Positions 26,276 to 36,784 of a DNA stretch of 64,000 nt are shown in pieces (the stretch's first letter is position 1; the number at the start of each line of letters is the position of its first letter). Where the stretch lies: the NCBI RefSeq assembly GCF_000178975.2, contig NC_015059.1:51494-115493 (forward strand), in the 5' to 3' direction. The DNA is from Granulicella tundricola MP5ACTX9. Lineage in GTDB: Bacteria; Acidobacteriota; Terriglobia; Terriglobales; Acidobacteriaceae. The notes below the pieces were generated by a model. The model was not told where the DNA came from. It did not search any database and saw only the letters and a list, made by a program, of their open reading frames with translations. A program made the translations under genes and the position numbers.

Positions 26276-27421
26276 CTACTGCGAAACACCAGGGAAAACA
26301 ACGGAACGGATCACGTCTAGGTAGGCATGGCCGTGCAGGACGTCCGGCTCAACGTAGTTGCCTTCAGCCCATTCATTCCATGCTTTTAGGAACACAATCC
26401 GCTGTTCTACGGAGTTAACGGAGACATGTTGAACCGCTTTTTGCAGCAATGTTCTAAACAGTTCTGGAGTTTCACCCTCAAAAATCACGCCTCTATGAGA
26501 AGAGCGCGGAGTGTTATCCCAACCTGGCAGAACGCAAGGAAGAAAACGTTCTTCCTGCGGCATATCCTCTAACGCACGTGCAACGACATCCTTGTACCGT
26601 ATCCGGGTTGGACGCCGCCAAGACGTTGGTTTCAGATGATTTAGCCTGCCCCCGAAGTCCAGTTCCTTCCACTTGCGTACAAGATCACGACGCTTCGTAG
26701 TGCGCCCGATCGTCTCCAGATAGTCCTGGGGCACCAACTGAGTGACCGCGTCAAATGGCCTGAGGATCGGGTTCCGGTAACGGTCTATACCGTCTGCATA
26801 TTTATTAGAAATGGCGACCAGATGAAGACCGGGATAGCCGGCTTTATGGGCCAACTCTCTCCAGTGTTCACAAAAAGCCTCTGTCGAAGGCATGTCATGT
26901 GGCGCAAAGATCACGAACATGGGCTTCCCATCAACGCATGTATAGCGAGGATCCTCAAAAGCTTTCTGCGCCCACCGGAAATGAAGCTCCTCATCCGCAC
27001 GTCCCGGGTACTCCTGCTTCATCAGAATTGATCGAGGGTTTCCATGCCAAATTCCTGTCCAGGACTGATTTGCCCAGGCAAGACAGAAAGGGAAATCGGG
27101 TCTGCCACTGTCGCGCACCTCTTCAAATGGACGTTCCAAAATGCGTTTCCCGTGACCCCACCAATAGTGCCAATAGCAGAAAGATTCTACGCCTGCATTG
27201 CGAGCCAACTCCGCCTGTTTTTCGCGAGACTCTGGCACCCGGAGATCGTAAAACCCAAGGTCTGCCGGTAGACGTGGCTGCTTATGACCACGGAACATCG
27301 GTTTCGCTTTCGCTACGTTAGTCCACTCCGTGAAGCCCGGGCCCCACCATTCATCATTCTCAGGAATAGGATGAAACTGTGGCAGGTAGAAAGCGATCAC
27401 TCGGGCGGCAGGAGACTTCAT
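26276..27421 (-). CDS. WbsX-like glycosyltransferase (GH99-like domain)
   Basis: A 381-residue protein matching the WbsX family in O-antigen and capsule loci. It starts RVIAFYLPQFHPIPENDEWW and continues GPGFTEWTNV, both family hallmarks. FCYWHYWWGHGKR and FLKAWNEWAEGNYVEPD are also typical. GAGG lies 4 bases before ATG 27421. The family is assigned to polysaccharide repeat-unit assembly, though its biochemistry is poorly defined. The stop overlaps the open frame of the flippase, so they are co-transcribed. Confidence 0.9.
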   Translation of the reverse strand: MKSPAARVIAFYLPQFHPIPENDEWWGPGFTEWTNVAKAKPMFRGHKQPRLPADLGFYDLRVPESREKQAELARNAGVESFCYWHYWWGHGKRILERPFEEVRDSGRPDFPFCLAWANQSWTGIWHGNPRSILMKQEYPGRADEELHFRWAQKAFEDPRYTCVDGKPMFVIFAPHDMPSTEAFCEHWRELAHKAGYPGLHLVAISNKYADGIDRYRNPILRPFDAVTQLVPQDYLETIGRTTKRRDLVRKWKELDFGGRLNHLKPTSWRRPTRIRYKDVVARALEDMPQEERFLPCVLPGWDNTPRSSHRGVIFEGETPELFRTLLQKAVQHVSVNSVEQRIVFLKAWNEWAEGNYVEPDVLHGHAYLDVIRSVVFPGVSQ

Positions 27422-27907
27422 GGATCCTCATTAAAATCGAAAGTCAGGGTGATGAAATCGTTGAAATCTTTAGGTCTGTTATGGCACGCCAAAGAGCCTA
27501 CTTGGAATATCTTTTTTGACCGACCTCCCAGTAGGCTAACACCAGACTCCATGGCCCGCAAACGGTACATCACTCGGCGGCACTGACAGTGCCAATTCAG
27601 AGCGCTTCAGCCGAACGGTTGCCAGAAGAAGGGCGATTCGAGTCTAGGTATAGCTAATTCATTTAGCTCCATTACTTTTGTAATGTTCACAACCATCTTG
27701 TCTCTACAGCTTCACGCCAGAGGCTCTGAGGTGATGCACAATGAGTTCCTCCACCTTCTTAGACTCGTTCTGCCACCGGCAGAGCCGCTTATACTGACGT
27801 TGTTACCCTTCCATGTGTGGAACATGAAGTTGCGATCGCAATGATTGATGAGCTTGGCCTCTCATCCCTGCTGCATTACAGTTAACAAGAATTGGGAGGC
27901 GAGTATT
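27422..27907. other. Divergent intergenic region
   Basis: About 490 bp between the leftward WbsX operon and the rightward GT2 gene, so it should hold two promoters. No gene, repeat or regulatory motif was recognised. Confidence 0.4.
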
Positions 27908-28846
27908 TTGATAAGTATAGTCGTGCCTGTTTATAACTCCGTGGCCACTTTGAAGCGCGCCTTAGATAGCGTGCAAGCTCAGACATTCAGTGATTGGGAA
28001 TTGATCGTTGTAGACGATGCTTCATCAGACGGTACTGTGAAGCTTGCTAAGCAGCTGTACAGTTCTGACAACCGCTTCCGCTTCATCCTAAAAGAAGTAA
28101 ATACTGGCCCAGCAGAGTCGCGTAATTTAGGCTTCGATCAAGCACGGGGTGAATGGATCGCTCTACTCGATGCTGACGATTCGTGGCTCCCTAATCGATT
28201 AGCTGAACTATTATCGGCTTCTTCTGATTCTGATCTGATAGCCGACAATTTAATGACCTATGACGTCTCCATCAGGAGGGAGACCGGGCCTTACTATAAG
28301 GACTTTTCCACTCCTGTTCTGACATTAGCAGACTACCTTATTGGCTGGTTAGGCAATACCGAGCTCGACGGAGGCTATCTAAAACCGCTGCTTAGAACAA
28401 GTTTTCTTCGCACACATAACCTTCGATACGACTGCGCACTTCGCCACGGAGAGGATTACCTCTTATATTGCAAGGCGTTATGTTGGGGAGCACGCTTTAA
28501 GCTTATTAATAGTTGCAATTATATCTACACTACGCCTATTGGTTGGTACAGCAAGGAAAAGTCCGTGCACACACGAACCATCCCGGATCCGATTGCCTTA
28601 GCGAAAGCAATGCAGCATTTCCGAACCGAGATCTGCGATAGGTTGTGTGCTAGAGATAAAGATTTGTACGACAGAAAAATTGCTGAACTGTACGCCACCG
28701 AAAATTGGTGGGCCTTCGAAGGTGCTTGGCGCGCAAAAAACTATTTTCTCTGTCTTTACCTGCTTCGCTACTCTGCTGTTCGCAAAGGCTTTTGGGTTGT
28801 CCTTCTTTCTAAGCTAAATCTCTACACGCCAACTCGACCACGCTAG
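27908..28846 (+). CDS. GT2-family glycosyltransferase
   Basis: The frame is open from ATG 27845, but TTG 27908 has GGAGG (27895-27899) eight bases upstream and places the start right before ISIVVPVYNS, as in other GT2 enzymes. The product is about 312 residues. The nucleotide-binding DDASSDGT and metal-binding LLDADDSW are intact. ALRHGEDYLLYCKAL matches the catalytic E/D region. It likely adds a sugar to the repeat unit; specificity unknown. It is not followed by an operon partner. Confidence 0.88.
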   Translation: MISIVVPVYNSVATLKRALDSVQAQTFSDWELIVVDDASSDGTVKLAKQLYSSDNRFRFILKEVNTGPAESRNLGFDQARGEWIALLDADDSWLPNRLAELLSASSDSDLIADNLMTYDVSIRRETGPYYKDFSTPVLTLADYLIGWLGNTELDGGYLKPLLRTSFLRTHNLRYDCALRHGEDYLLYCKALCWGARFKLINSCNYIYTTPIGWYSKEKSVHTRTIPDPIALAKAMQHFRTEICDRLCARDKDLYDRKIAELYATENWWAFEGAWRAKNYFLCLYLLRYSAVRKGFWVVLLSKLNLYTPTRPR

Positions 28847-28980
28847 CAATGTACGTTCATGAAGGGTGTCCCTACAGGGACTCAGCAGATGTCACCATTC
28901 CTCTCGCGTCCGTGACGCTGCTGCCACACACACATACGCGAGTGATAAGAACATAGAAGATGGACGGCTCATCGAACCCT

Positions 28981-30138
28981 TTATTTCACCATCTCGTGGG
29001 CTCTACGTTTCCTTAGGACAAATGCTCTAGCTGTACTCAATACGGGCATGCGACCTAGGAGTCGAATGACGAACGACATCGTATCGTCGGGCCTAAGTAG
29101 TAGACGACCCTCTCTCCATCTGCCTGCACGACAGAGGCGGGCTGCTGCGCTGATAGCATGCGCCCTGACCTCACTCTGAGATATTGTTGGTCTGTATTGC
29201 TTCATTGCCGCGAGAGCATCGCGAATATACCTGCAATCGCCCTCGTCTAACTCGTAGGGTCTGTAGGAGGAGAGTTCAAGCAACTTAGCGGCAACACAAG
29301 CACGGAAATCGACAAGCTCATCCTGCCCCAGTACCACCTCAGTGCTCTTCGTCATCGCCTTCAGGGTGGGAACGATTTTTAGAGAATTGACTGTTGTACT
29401 GTTGAACACTATGTCATTCTTGTGTTCTCGTCGCCTCCTTGCCGAAAATGCCGCGAGTTGAGAACCTATCGCCATAACGCGCCCGTTGACAACTGACGAA
29501 GACGAAAGGCTGTTCTCATGAACACGATAATCAGTCAATATCTCTGTTAAGTTATGCAGTTGACCGATCTCGCTCAACCGCCATAAAAGGTCACTGTCCT
29601 CCGCGAGCGGCACATGACGATAGCCGCCAATGCGATCGACAGCGCTCCGCCTGACAAGCCAAGTCGGGTGTATTATATACGGCTCTTTTGCGGGGAGCGA
29701 ATAGGGATTACCTTTAATAGGCATACTCAGACGGCTATAGCTACCTGTAGGAAGCCCTGCTTCATCAATATGTCTGGTATTCGATCCGACTGCCACAAAA
29801 TCGGGATTATCGTTTAGAAATCTGAGTTGTGTAGCTAATCTATCTGGCTGAGCGATATCATCCGCATCAAGCCGAGCGACATACCGCGCCCTACAATAGC
29901 CTAATCCGTTATTAAGAGCATCCACGATCCCGTTATTGGCTTGCGAATACAGTCTGATCCTAGGATCATCAATCATCAATGCTTTCACCAGCTCTCCGGT
30001 GCCGTCGGTTGAGCCGTCGTCGACAATGTGCACTGAGAAATCTTTGAAGGTCTGGTTTTGAAGCGAGAGGATTGAATGGGTGATAGTCTTGGCAGCATTG
30101 TACGCGGGAATGAGGACATCGATGTGATCGGGTGACAT
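28981..30138 (-). CDS. GT2-family glycosyltransferase
   Basis: A 385-residue enzyme. The N-terminal GT-A domain has IDVLIPAYNAAKTI, VDDGSTDGT and the metal-binding RLDADDIAQPDRL. PLAEDSDLLWRL is the likely catalytic-base region. The C-terminal third (about 260-385) is helical and variable. It converges with the GT2 gene at 27908. It probably acts on the same polysaccharide. Confidence 0.88.
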   Translation of the reverse strand: MSPDHIDVLIPAYNAAKTITHSILSLQNQTFKDFSVHIVDDGSTDGTGELVKALMIDDPRIRLYSQANNGIVDALNNGLGYCRARYVARLDADDIAQPDRLATQLRFLNDNPDFVAVGSNTRHIDEAGLPTGSYSRLSMPIKGNPYSLPAKEPYIIHPTWLVRRSAVDRIGGYRHVPLAEDSDLLWRLSEIGQLHNLTEILTDYRVHENSLSSSSVVNGRVMAIGSQLAAFSARRRREHKNDIVFNSTTVNSLKIVPTLKAMTKSTEVVLGQDELVDFRACVAAKLLELSSYRPYELDEGDCRYIRDALAAMKQYRPTISQSEVRAHAISAAARLCRAGRWREGRLLLRPDDTMSFVIRLLGRMPVLSTARAFVLRKRRAHEMVK

Positions 30139-31769
30139 ATGGAGTATCTAGACCTGTAAACACGTTCCAGCAAGTGTTGGCAGCACGACTTGCCCTTTAT
30201 CAGTTTGCAATAAACGATGGATTCTAGCATTGTCATACAGCAATAATTTGCTGCTAGTGATCGCCTGAACGACGATGAGACGGTGAGCTCATTCTACTCT
30301 GGTAGCACCTTGCGCGTCTGATATCGCCTGAGAGGCTCTGATATAGAGGGTGTTGAATCGTCGCGGTGCGCCCTGGATTTGCTGTGGGGTTGTGGGTTGG
30401 ATGTGGCGGCCCTGTTTGGCTGAAGTATTGAGTTGCTCGGCTGTAGTCTCGTACTGTTTTGATGAATTCTCCTATGTTCAGGCGCTCCGCTGGTTAGGGT
30501 GTTGCTGAAGATGGCCAGCGATTCTTTCAGGATGGAGCCGTAGCAGATTGTGGATGGCGAGTAGCTTTGGTCAATTATCGCAGCTTCACCTTAGCGAGTG
30601 CCCGAGTCCGCTTGAGGAGCCGAAAGCCTTTTCGATCCGCTGGCAGCGGGTTGCGGACGGGAAGATCCCTATGCTTCGTGTCATCCGCCGGTGCGGATAG
30701 AGACCAAGTAAGAACCTGAACGTTTTCCTGTATGGCAAAGATCGATGTCAGCTCGGAATCACCGGGGGGAGTGATATCTACAACGGATCAGATGGTAAGT
30801 ATGACCCTAGATCGGCTATGCCCATCCGTTATGCAGTTGTGCGGCAAATGACGACGTTTGTCGGGCTAGATGTTCGAGGGATGAGGCAGTTTCTCGTGCT
30901 TCCGCTGTTCTGCGGCGAGAACAACGAGAAAAGCTTCCATACAGTGGCTCGTGTGTTTGGCCCGGCCTTGGATGGCATGACCCCGGAGATGTCTGGTCGC
31001 CTTCTTGCGCTGACGGCTCCCAGATGTCCTCGCGACGTGTTGTCTGGAATACGGCCCTTCAAGAGACAGAGGACATGAGATGTAGAGAGCAATGCGGTTT
31101 GGCATTCCGCTGAAGGTGATCTATTCGCTCCGCTTATTCTACTCAGGCCAGTGCGGGGAAGGAACAACGCTATGCGGCCATCCCATCGTACTCGCTAAAA
31201 ACATCGCTCGAAGGTGTGCGGAGTTAGACTGAGTGCACGGCAATGGAAGTTAGGGGTCGCGCTCTCGACGGAAGAAAAGGTCTTAAAAATATAAAGGATC
31301 CCGGAGTGTTGACTCTATCTTTGACCGAGTCTAACCAAACGAAGGTCAACGTTGTTCATCATCACTATCTTCAGGCCGAAAAGCAGCATTGTTATGCTTC
31401 CTGCATCTGCGTTCTGCCAATCAGAGCAGTCCAAAGCAAAGCGCGGACACTCGGGTTCACCAGGACTCTTTGGATGTGCATTGTGAAATGCCGAAAGCAA
31501 GTTAAGTATAGGATCGTCGCCTTAACAAGGAGCGATCGAATCCTCTTGATGATAGGACGCTAAAAAGCTAGTGACGTCTGTGTTCACGCTTACGCTGCTA
31601 TTGCCGCCGACCCTCATCGAGATCGATGAGCTTTCAACCTGGGAAGAGGCAACACTATCTTCAGGAACTATCTGTTGTTCTCAACGTAAACTCAAAGCTT
31701 TTGACAGAGAAATTGTTACGAACAATTTCAACTTGATGGAAAACCAGCTATTCTAAATCTGAGGAAAAT
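30139..31769. other. Long region without supported genes
   Basis: About 1.6 kb. Frames such as 30818-31078 (+) and 31243-31563 (+) are open but have no recognisable domain, strong ribosome-binding site or gene-like composition. A degraded transposase or accessory gene is possible. No RNA gene seen. Confidence 0.4.
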
Positions 31770-32267
31770 ATGCAAACAAACCAAATTGTGGCACTCATTG
31801 ATCAAGAAATTGCACACCTGCAGCAAGCACGCGCTTTGCTTACAGGGTCTGATGAGAGGGAAGAGACAGGCAAGCAGCGAGGCAGGCCGAAAGGTTCTCT
31901 CAACAAACCTACCAAGGTTTCTGGCGGCGTCGTGCCGCCGACCGGTAAGCGAAGCATCAGTGAAGAAGGGCGAGCACGGATCGCAGCTGCTCAGAAACTA
32001 AGATGGGCGGCCTCAAAGAAATCCACTAAACCTGTCAAAGCTGCCAAGAAAGCCAACAAAGCAGGGGTCACGAAAGTAGCAAGTCCCCTCCTAAAAAAGA
32101 CGGCTAAGGCATCGAAGAAAACGTCTCGTGCAAAGATCGTGAAAGCTAAACCCGCTGTAGCCAAGAAGACGTCTTTCAAGCCTGGCACTTCTAAAAATGT
32201 GTCGAGCGCCAACGCCGCGGCCAGCTTGGCAGGCGGTGAAACGCAATCTACGACAGAAAACTCGTAA
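31770..32267 (+). CDS. AT-hook, lysine-rich DNA-binding protein
   Basis: A 165-residue basic protein. The N-terminal helix (IVALIDQEIAHLQQARALL) could be a coiled coil. An AT-hook-like GRPKGSLNKPT follows at about 38-48, then SEEGRARIAAAQKLRWA. The C-terminal half is a Lys/Ala/Ser-rich tail resembling histone H1. GAGG lies 5 bases before ATG 31770. Similar small proteins occur in many copies in Acidobacteriota genomes (from memory). It probably binds AT-rich DNA as a nucleoid or regulatory protein. Its place inside the polysaccharide locus may be regulatory or coincidental. Confidence 0.75.
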   Translation: MQTNQIVALIDQEIAHLQQARALLTGSDEREETGKQRGRPKGSLNKPTKVSGGVVPPTGKRSISEEGRARIAAAQKLRWAASKKSTKPVKAAKKANKAGVTKVASPLLKKTAKASKKTSRAKIVKAKPAVAKKTSFKPGTSKNVSSANAAASLAGGETQSTTENS

Positions 32268-33353
32268 TATTGCGGACCTAACTCGGCCTCCGTCATCGTC
32301 AGTCCAAGAAGGTGCAACGCGATAGTTGTGCCTTCTTATTTTCGACCCCGCACGATGCTTAAGAGAGCGCTCATCTTGGATATCCAGGCAGTCCGGGGAA
32401 GTTGTTTCAGACATACGGGTTCTGTATACAGTCCGGCTACTCTTTGAGAAAAGGAAGAGCGCTCTCACTCTGTTCTAGAAGCGTAATTAACGAGGGAAGT
32501 CGGTACACGGCTTACGCTAAGTTCATATTAAGAAACTGAACGTTGGCGGAAAGTTCCCAGCATCCAGACTACCCGTCAGTAATGTTTGTCGACCGCAACT
32601 CTTGCTAAGGTTAGCCACCGCATGCCATCCTGTAACACTTGTCACAGGAGGGAGACACACGCGGCAGGAACGACGAAACTGAGCAATCGTTCGATTGTCG
32701 AGGACTTTAGGCGAGTTCGAGACTGTACAGCGTTGATCAAGAAAAAAGCGCCCCGAGAAGATTCACCGAACTTAGAAAACACGGGTCGCCATGATTTCGA
32801 GACTCATGCTAGATGCCATGCAACTCATGATCAGATGGTTGCGTTATACTTAGGAGAAGGTCTGGTTACTAAACCATAAAGGGGGTCATCCCGCTACAGG
32901 GAGTGGTTCGAAGAGTTGGTGTTAATCGGACTCCAGGTTGGCGTGATGATCTTTGACGTGTACATCGTCCCTACGTAGTACCTGAGTATCAAGCAGGAAG
33001 ATAACGTCCGCTACCTATCGCGTCTTCAGAGCTGTCTGCATGAATGACGGGGTTTACTGCGAACCACTGTGCGACGGTCGCTAGAGCTGCGGAATTCATC
33101 GTCACAATCGATCTTATGCACTACTCGAGGTCCGAGCGCGAGCTGACGATCTTGAGGACGCCTGGAAGCGCAATCATTGTGACCAAGAGCAATGCGATTA
33201 TAAGGTCGTTCATTTAGTTCTCCAAGTTCGGAGGCTGAAAGTTGACACGCCGCGTCACACAACCTGAGATCCGAAATCGAGTTCCAAAGTAACACAACCG
33301 CTATAAAGCTGTCAGGTCTATCCCTATTGTCTCTCGGTAGACCAACTAACCGT
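32268..33353. other. Region without supported genes
   Basis: About 1.1 kb with only short frames (for example 32586-32879 + and 33026-33295 -). None shows a motif or ribosome-binding site. Probably decayed sequence next to the GT8 remnant. Confidence 0.4.
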
Positions 33354-33680
33354 TATTCACAAAGTTCGGTGGAGCTCGCTGGCAATCATCGTATGGCTCG
33401 GGGGCTGCTCCGATATAAGCATCCCCGAGGGGAATGACCAAAGATCATCGATTTCGCAACAGATGATAATGTCGCTACCCAGGTACAGGACCTCCTCCAG
33501 ACTGGGATCTAGGTATTCTGTCATGAACAGCCGGAGGTACATCGCAAATGTCAGATGACTGTGGCGTAGATAAATGCTCGTACTTGGCTCCTGTTGATAG
33601 ACGATGGGCTCCAAGGAGCCTCGTTCAGCTGGAACTAGGGACCTAATCTTAGCAGTATTCCCGATCTATTTTGGACGCTG
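33354..33680 (-). pseudogene. GT8-family glycosyltransferase fragment
   Basis: The core of a GT8 (LPS galactosyl/glucosyltransferase-like) domain is present: LTFAMYLRLFMTEYLDPSLE and VLYLGSDIIICCEIDDLW. In the family the middle reads YLDSDI, with the metal-binding DxD motif; here the first Asp is Gly. After WSFP a one-base shift gives LGDAYIGAAPEPYDDCQ in another frame, then it ends. Both ends of the gene are missing. It is inactive. Confidence 0.8.
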
Positions 33681-33988
33681 AAGCAATGAAGATTCGAAAC
33701 TGTGTACTAGGATTGTTTTGAAAAAGGAACCAATTGTGACACCAAGGTGTTGCCAAACTGTCCCATCAATGCAGAAAGGACCGAAATCGTCATAGTTTCC
33801 CATGAATCAGGTGCTTGGTCATTCGTAAATCCACGTTTGCAGGCTACTGCCGAAAGCCTGTTGTGCCATCACGCAGACCTTTGTTGAACAGCATTAGATT
33901 TGAGTTCGTCTGTCTTTAGGGTGGCCGAGCAGAGAATTGAACAATGTTGGCGTGAAATCACGCCTACGCAAAACCCCGAGCTACGACA
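33681..33988. other. Intergenic spacer
   Basis: About 300 bp with no recognised gene, hairpin or repeat. Confidence 0.4.
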
Positions 33989-35149
33989 TTATAAAAGCTC
34001 ACGATAAACGGCAACCGTTCGCTCGGCCATAAGAGTGGAATTATAATTCTCCCGTGCATACGATTCGCAATTGGACTGGCTGGGAAGTTTCACTTTCCCC
34101 AGCAACCCGGCAATGAGACCGTCTGCAAGATCCTCCACAGAGGAAGACCGGAAGATTAAGTTCTCAGAAAGGGATGCCACTACCTCCGGAAGACCACCAA
34201 TCGGAGTGACCATAGAAGGAGTTCCGGCAGCCAAGGCTTCAGCAGCGACCAAGCCAAAGCCTTCTAGGGCCAATGTGGGGACCACATTTATGTCTGCCGC
34301 GCGGTATAAACGTGGCAAAGATGCCTCGTCAATGTAACCAAGAAATCGTACGTACTTGGTAAGGTTATGCTCTCGCACCTGTCGTTCTAAAGAGCTTCGT
34401 AGGCCTCCCTCTCCTCCGATGCAGAGAAGTACATCTGGGATTACCTTTGAGATCGCTGCCACAGCCTCGATCAAGTTGGATAATCCCATTCGTTGAACCA
34501 GACGTCGAACTGAAAGCAAAATCGGACGATCTGTGGGTAAACCCAAATGTAACCGCGCATCTTGGCGGGTGTCTGCCAAACTAAAACGTTGAATATCGAC
34601 CGAGCCAGGCACAATACGGATAACCTCAGGGTTCACCGAATACCTATCGGTGACAAGCTCAGCAAACGCTTTGGAGAGAACAATGACCCGGTCGGAATTA
34701 CGATAGACATAATTTTCCACCTGAGCCTTGGCAAATGCCGCCCCAGAGCTACTGCCTTCCTGTTTGGATTCATCTGCCCATGGACCGTGAAAATGAGTGA
34801 CTTTTGGTAAACCCTTCATGAGATCCAAGGCTGGTGCCGTATAGAGAGCGAAATGCGATCCTACAATATCGGGCCTGGACTGTTTCAGAATTTGTCCTAT
34901 CACCTTGCGGGCCCCCATGAGGCGGTTTGCCATACCGGCGCCATCAAGCGCAAAGTTGACTACTTTTCCTTGTGTGAATTGGGATACATCATCAGGTCCG
35001 CCTACGACCCCAATCAAGTCAATGCCAGCAGAGGGCATGTATTTTGAGAGTTCGGAAAAAACGCGGCCTTCTCCACCGCTCCCATACTTGATACCAATGT
35101 GGAGGGCTAGAGGATGTTGCAGGTCCGGAAGGTAAGCGGATGATGACAT
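33989..35149 (-). CDS. GT4-family glycosyltransferase
   Basis: A GT-B enzyme of about 386 residues; a TTG three codons upstream (35158) is the alternative start. The N-terminal half carries THFHGPWADESKQEG. The C-terminal half has ILLSVRRLVQRMGLSNLIEA and the EX7E motif in LEGFGLVAAEALAAGTPSM. It would use a nucleotide sugar to extend the lipid-linked repeat unit. It lies about 60 bp downstream of another GT4 gene, on the same strand, and is likely co-transcribed with it. Confidence 0.88.
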   Translation of the reverse strand: MSSSAYLPDLQHPLALHIGIKYGSGGEGRVFSELSKYMPSAGIDLIGVVGGPDDVSQFTQGKVVNFALDGAGMANRLMGARKVIGQILKQSRPDIVGSHFALYTAPALDLMKGLPKVTHFHGPWADESKQEGSSSGAAFAKAQVENYVYRNSDRVIVLSKAFAELVTDRYSVNPEVIRIVPGSVDIQRFSLADTRQDARLHLGLPTDRPILLSVRRLVQRMGLSNLIEAVAAISKVIPDVLLCIGGEGGLRSSLERQVREHNLTKYVRFLGYIDEASLPRLYRAADINVVPTLALEGFGLVAAEALAAGTPSMVTPIGGLPEVVASLSENLIFRSSSVEDLADGLIAGLLGKVKLPSQSNCESYARENYNSTLMAERTVAVYRELL

Positions 35150-35206
35150 AAGCTCCAAACATGGTCACTGACGCGATGAAGTAATAACGAACAATCTCAA
35201 AATTGA

Positions 35207-36412
35207 TTAGGAGTCCGACTGACTAAGTTCTTGGTAAAAACGGCTTACGCCGTCAGCCGTCTTCTCTATTCTGAAATAGTCAACGACCCTCTGGAAACCT
35301 TTATTTCCCATTTCTGCACGCTGTTCAGGGTGAGAGAGGAGAGTCAACATCGCATTTGCCATGGATTGCGAATCTTTCATCGCAACGAGAATTCCTGTTT
35401 CGCCGTTGAGGACAATTTCAGGAATTCCTCCACCGCGAGTTGCGATGATAGCTTTGCCGGCAGCCATTCCCTCAATGACAACCTGTCCGAATGGCTCTCC
35501 AATCGTAGAGGCATGTACGACGAGATCAAGTCTCTCAATTTCCATCTGAATGTTTGAGATAAAGCCTAGGAAATCTACACAACAATCAAGCTGGAGGTCC
35601 ATACAAAGTTTGTGAATGTGCCTCTCGTACTCCTCTTCCCCAAACAGGGCAGATCCAATAATTTGAAACCGAACCTCCGGAAAGCTTTGATGAACAATTG
35701 CTGCGGCCCTCAAGAAAACATCCTGTCCCTTCCAAGGCGAGATGCGTCCGATAAGCCCGATGGTAACAGCGCCAGCTGTTATGGCTTGCTTCTTTGAGGA
35801 GGTGCTGAAATCAAACCCATCGTGAATCACTCGAGACAGGCCCTTCCAGGCCAAACGCTCTTTGCGCAAATCGCCGTGTGGGATGAGATGCAGCGTTTCC
35901 ATGGTGGCGTGGGAATTGGTGATTACTGCATGCGGGATCCAACGGGTCAATTGTCGGAAGAAGCTGACAACCCGAGCAGGAAGATAGTCAACTTCTATCC
36001 GATCCCGGATATGCCAAATCACTTTTGTGCCTGCAAGCCGCGCCGCAAGCCCCCCCAAAATATCAGCTTTTAGTGAATTTGTGTGGACGAGGTCAACCCT
36101 AAGCCTCTTTATCGTGCGGCTGAGTCTCCAAACATAACCAACAAGCTCCATACCCTTCTTGAAGAAGTCTATCTTTCCCGAGCTGAGGCCATCTTTCCGG
36201 GCTTCACGAAGCTCCCCCGAGAGGGGCTCAACATGGACCTCCGTAAACATCCTCAGCCGCTCAACGAGCGGACCTTCTTCACACAGCAGAACACGATGAT
36301 CTATTAAGGCCGGGTCGAGGTGGCGGATAAGCGCGCACAAGGCGAGTTCACCACCCCCCAATTTAGCAGTGTGATTGACGAAGAGTACCCTTATCTTCCT
36401 TTGCAATCCCAC
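35207..36412 (-). CDS. GT4-family glycosyltransferase
   Basis: A 401-residue GT-B enzyme starting at GTG 36412. The N-terminal loop NHTAKLGGGELAL is typical of this branch. HTNSLKADILGGLAARL and VIWHIRDRIE lie in the acceptor half. IGLIGRISPWKGQDVFLRA and the EX7E in EPFGQVVIEGMAAGKAI lie in the donor half. It is the first gene of a leftward pair and diverges from the wzx-wzy-GT operon across 370 bp. Confidence 0.88.
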   Translation of the reverse strand: MGLQRKIRVLFVNHTAKLGGGELALCALIRHLDPALIDHRVLLCEEGPLVERLRMFTEVHVEPLSGELREARKDGLSSGKIDFFKKGMELVGYVWRLSRTIKRLRVDLVHTNSLKADILGGLAARLAGTKVIWHIRDRIEVDYLPARVVSFFRQLTRWIPHAVITNSHATMETLHLIPHGDLRKERLAWKGLSRVIHDGFDFSTSSKKQAITAGAVTIGLIGRISPWKGQDVFLRAAAIVHQSFPEVRFQIIGSALFGEEEYERHIHKLCMDLQLDCCVDFLGFISNIQMEIERLDLVVHASTIGEPFGQVVIEGMAAGKAIIATRGGGIPEIVLNGETGILVAMKDSQSMANAMLTLLSHPEQRAEMGNKGFQRVVDYFRIEKTADGVSRFYQELSQSDS

Positions 36413-36784
36413 CTCGGTGTAAGACTAAGTTGAGCTCATCTAAGATAGGCTAAAGTATGCTCCGGGGCTAACGCGGACATATTCGGCTCAGCTCTCAAAC
36501 AACCAGAGTTAAATAGCACTCACAACAAAAGTTATGTCTAAAGTAAGACGACATGATAAAGCGACCTAGCTTGATTTGAACAAGATATCCTTGTAAAGTA
36601 TACACTGACGGGATTGGATGTCGAGCTGTGGGAGAGCCGGTAATTCCTTGAAATTGCTAGTCTCTCCCTTTACTGAACTGCTGGCATCCGGAAACCCGTT
36701 CGTCGGAAGGAATTCAACATTTCTCAAGACGTAGATGAACTAGATCCTTTCATACTCGAGGACGCCCCGATAGACTCTGCATCT
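36413..36784. other. Divergent intergenic region
   Basis: About 370 bp between the leftward GT4 pair and the rightward flippase operon. The flippase frame is open back to about 36716, so its start may be further left, near AAGGAA at about 36709-36714. No operator-like repeat recognised. Confidence 0.4.

Noticed and set aside
30818..31078. Open frame beginning with FVGLDVRG, similar to the start of IS110 transposases
   Set aside because: The match is limited to a few residues, and the rest of the frame shows no DEDD transposase motifs.
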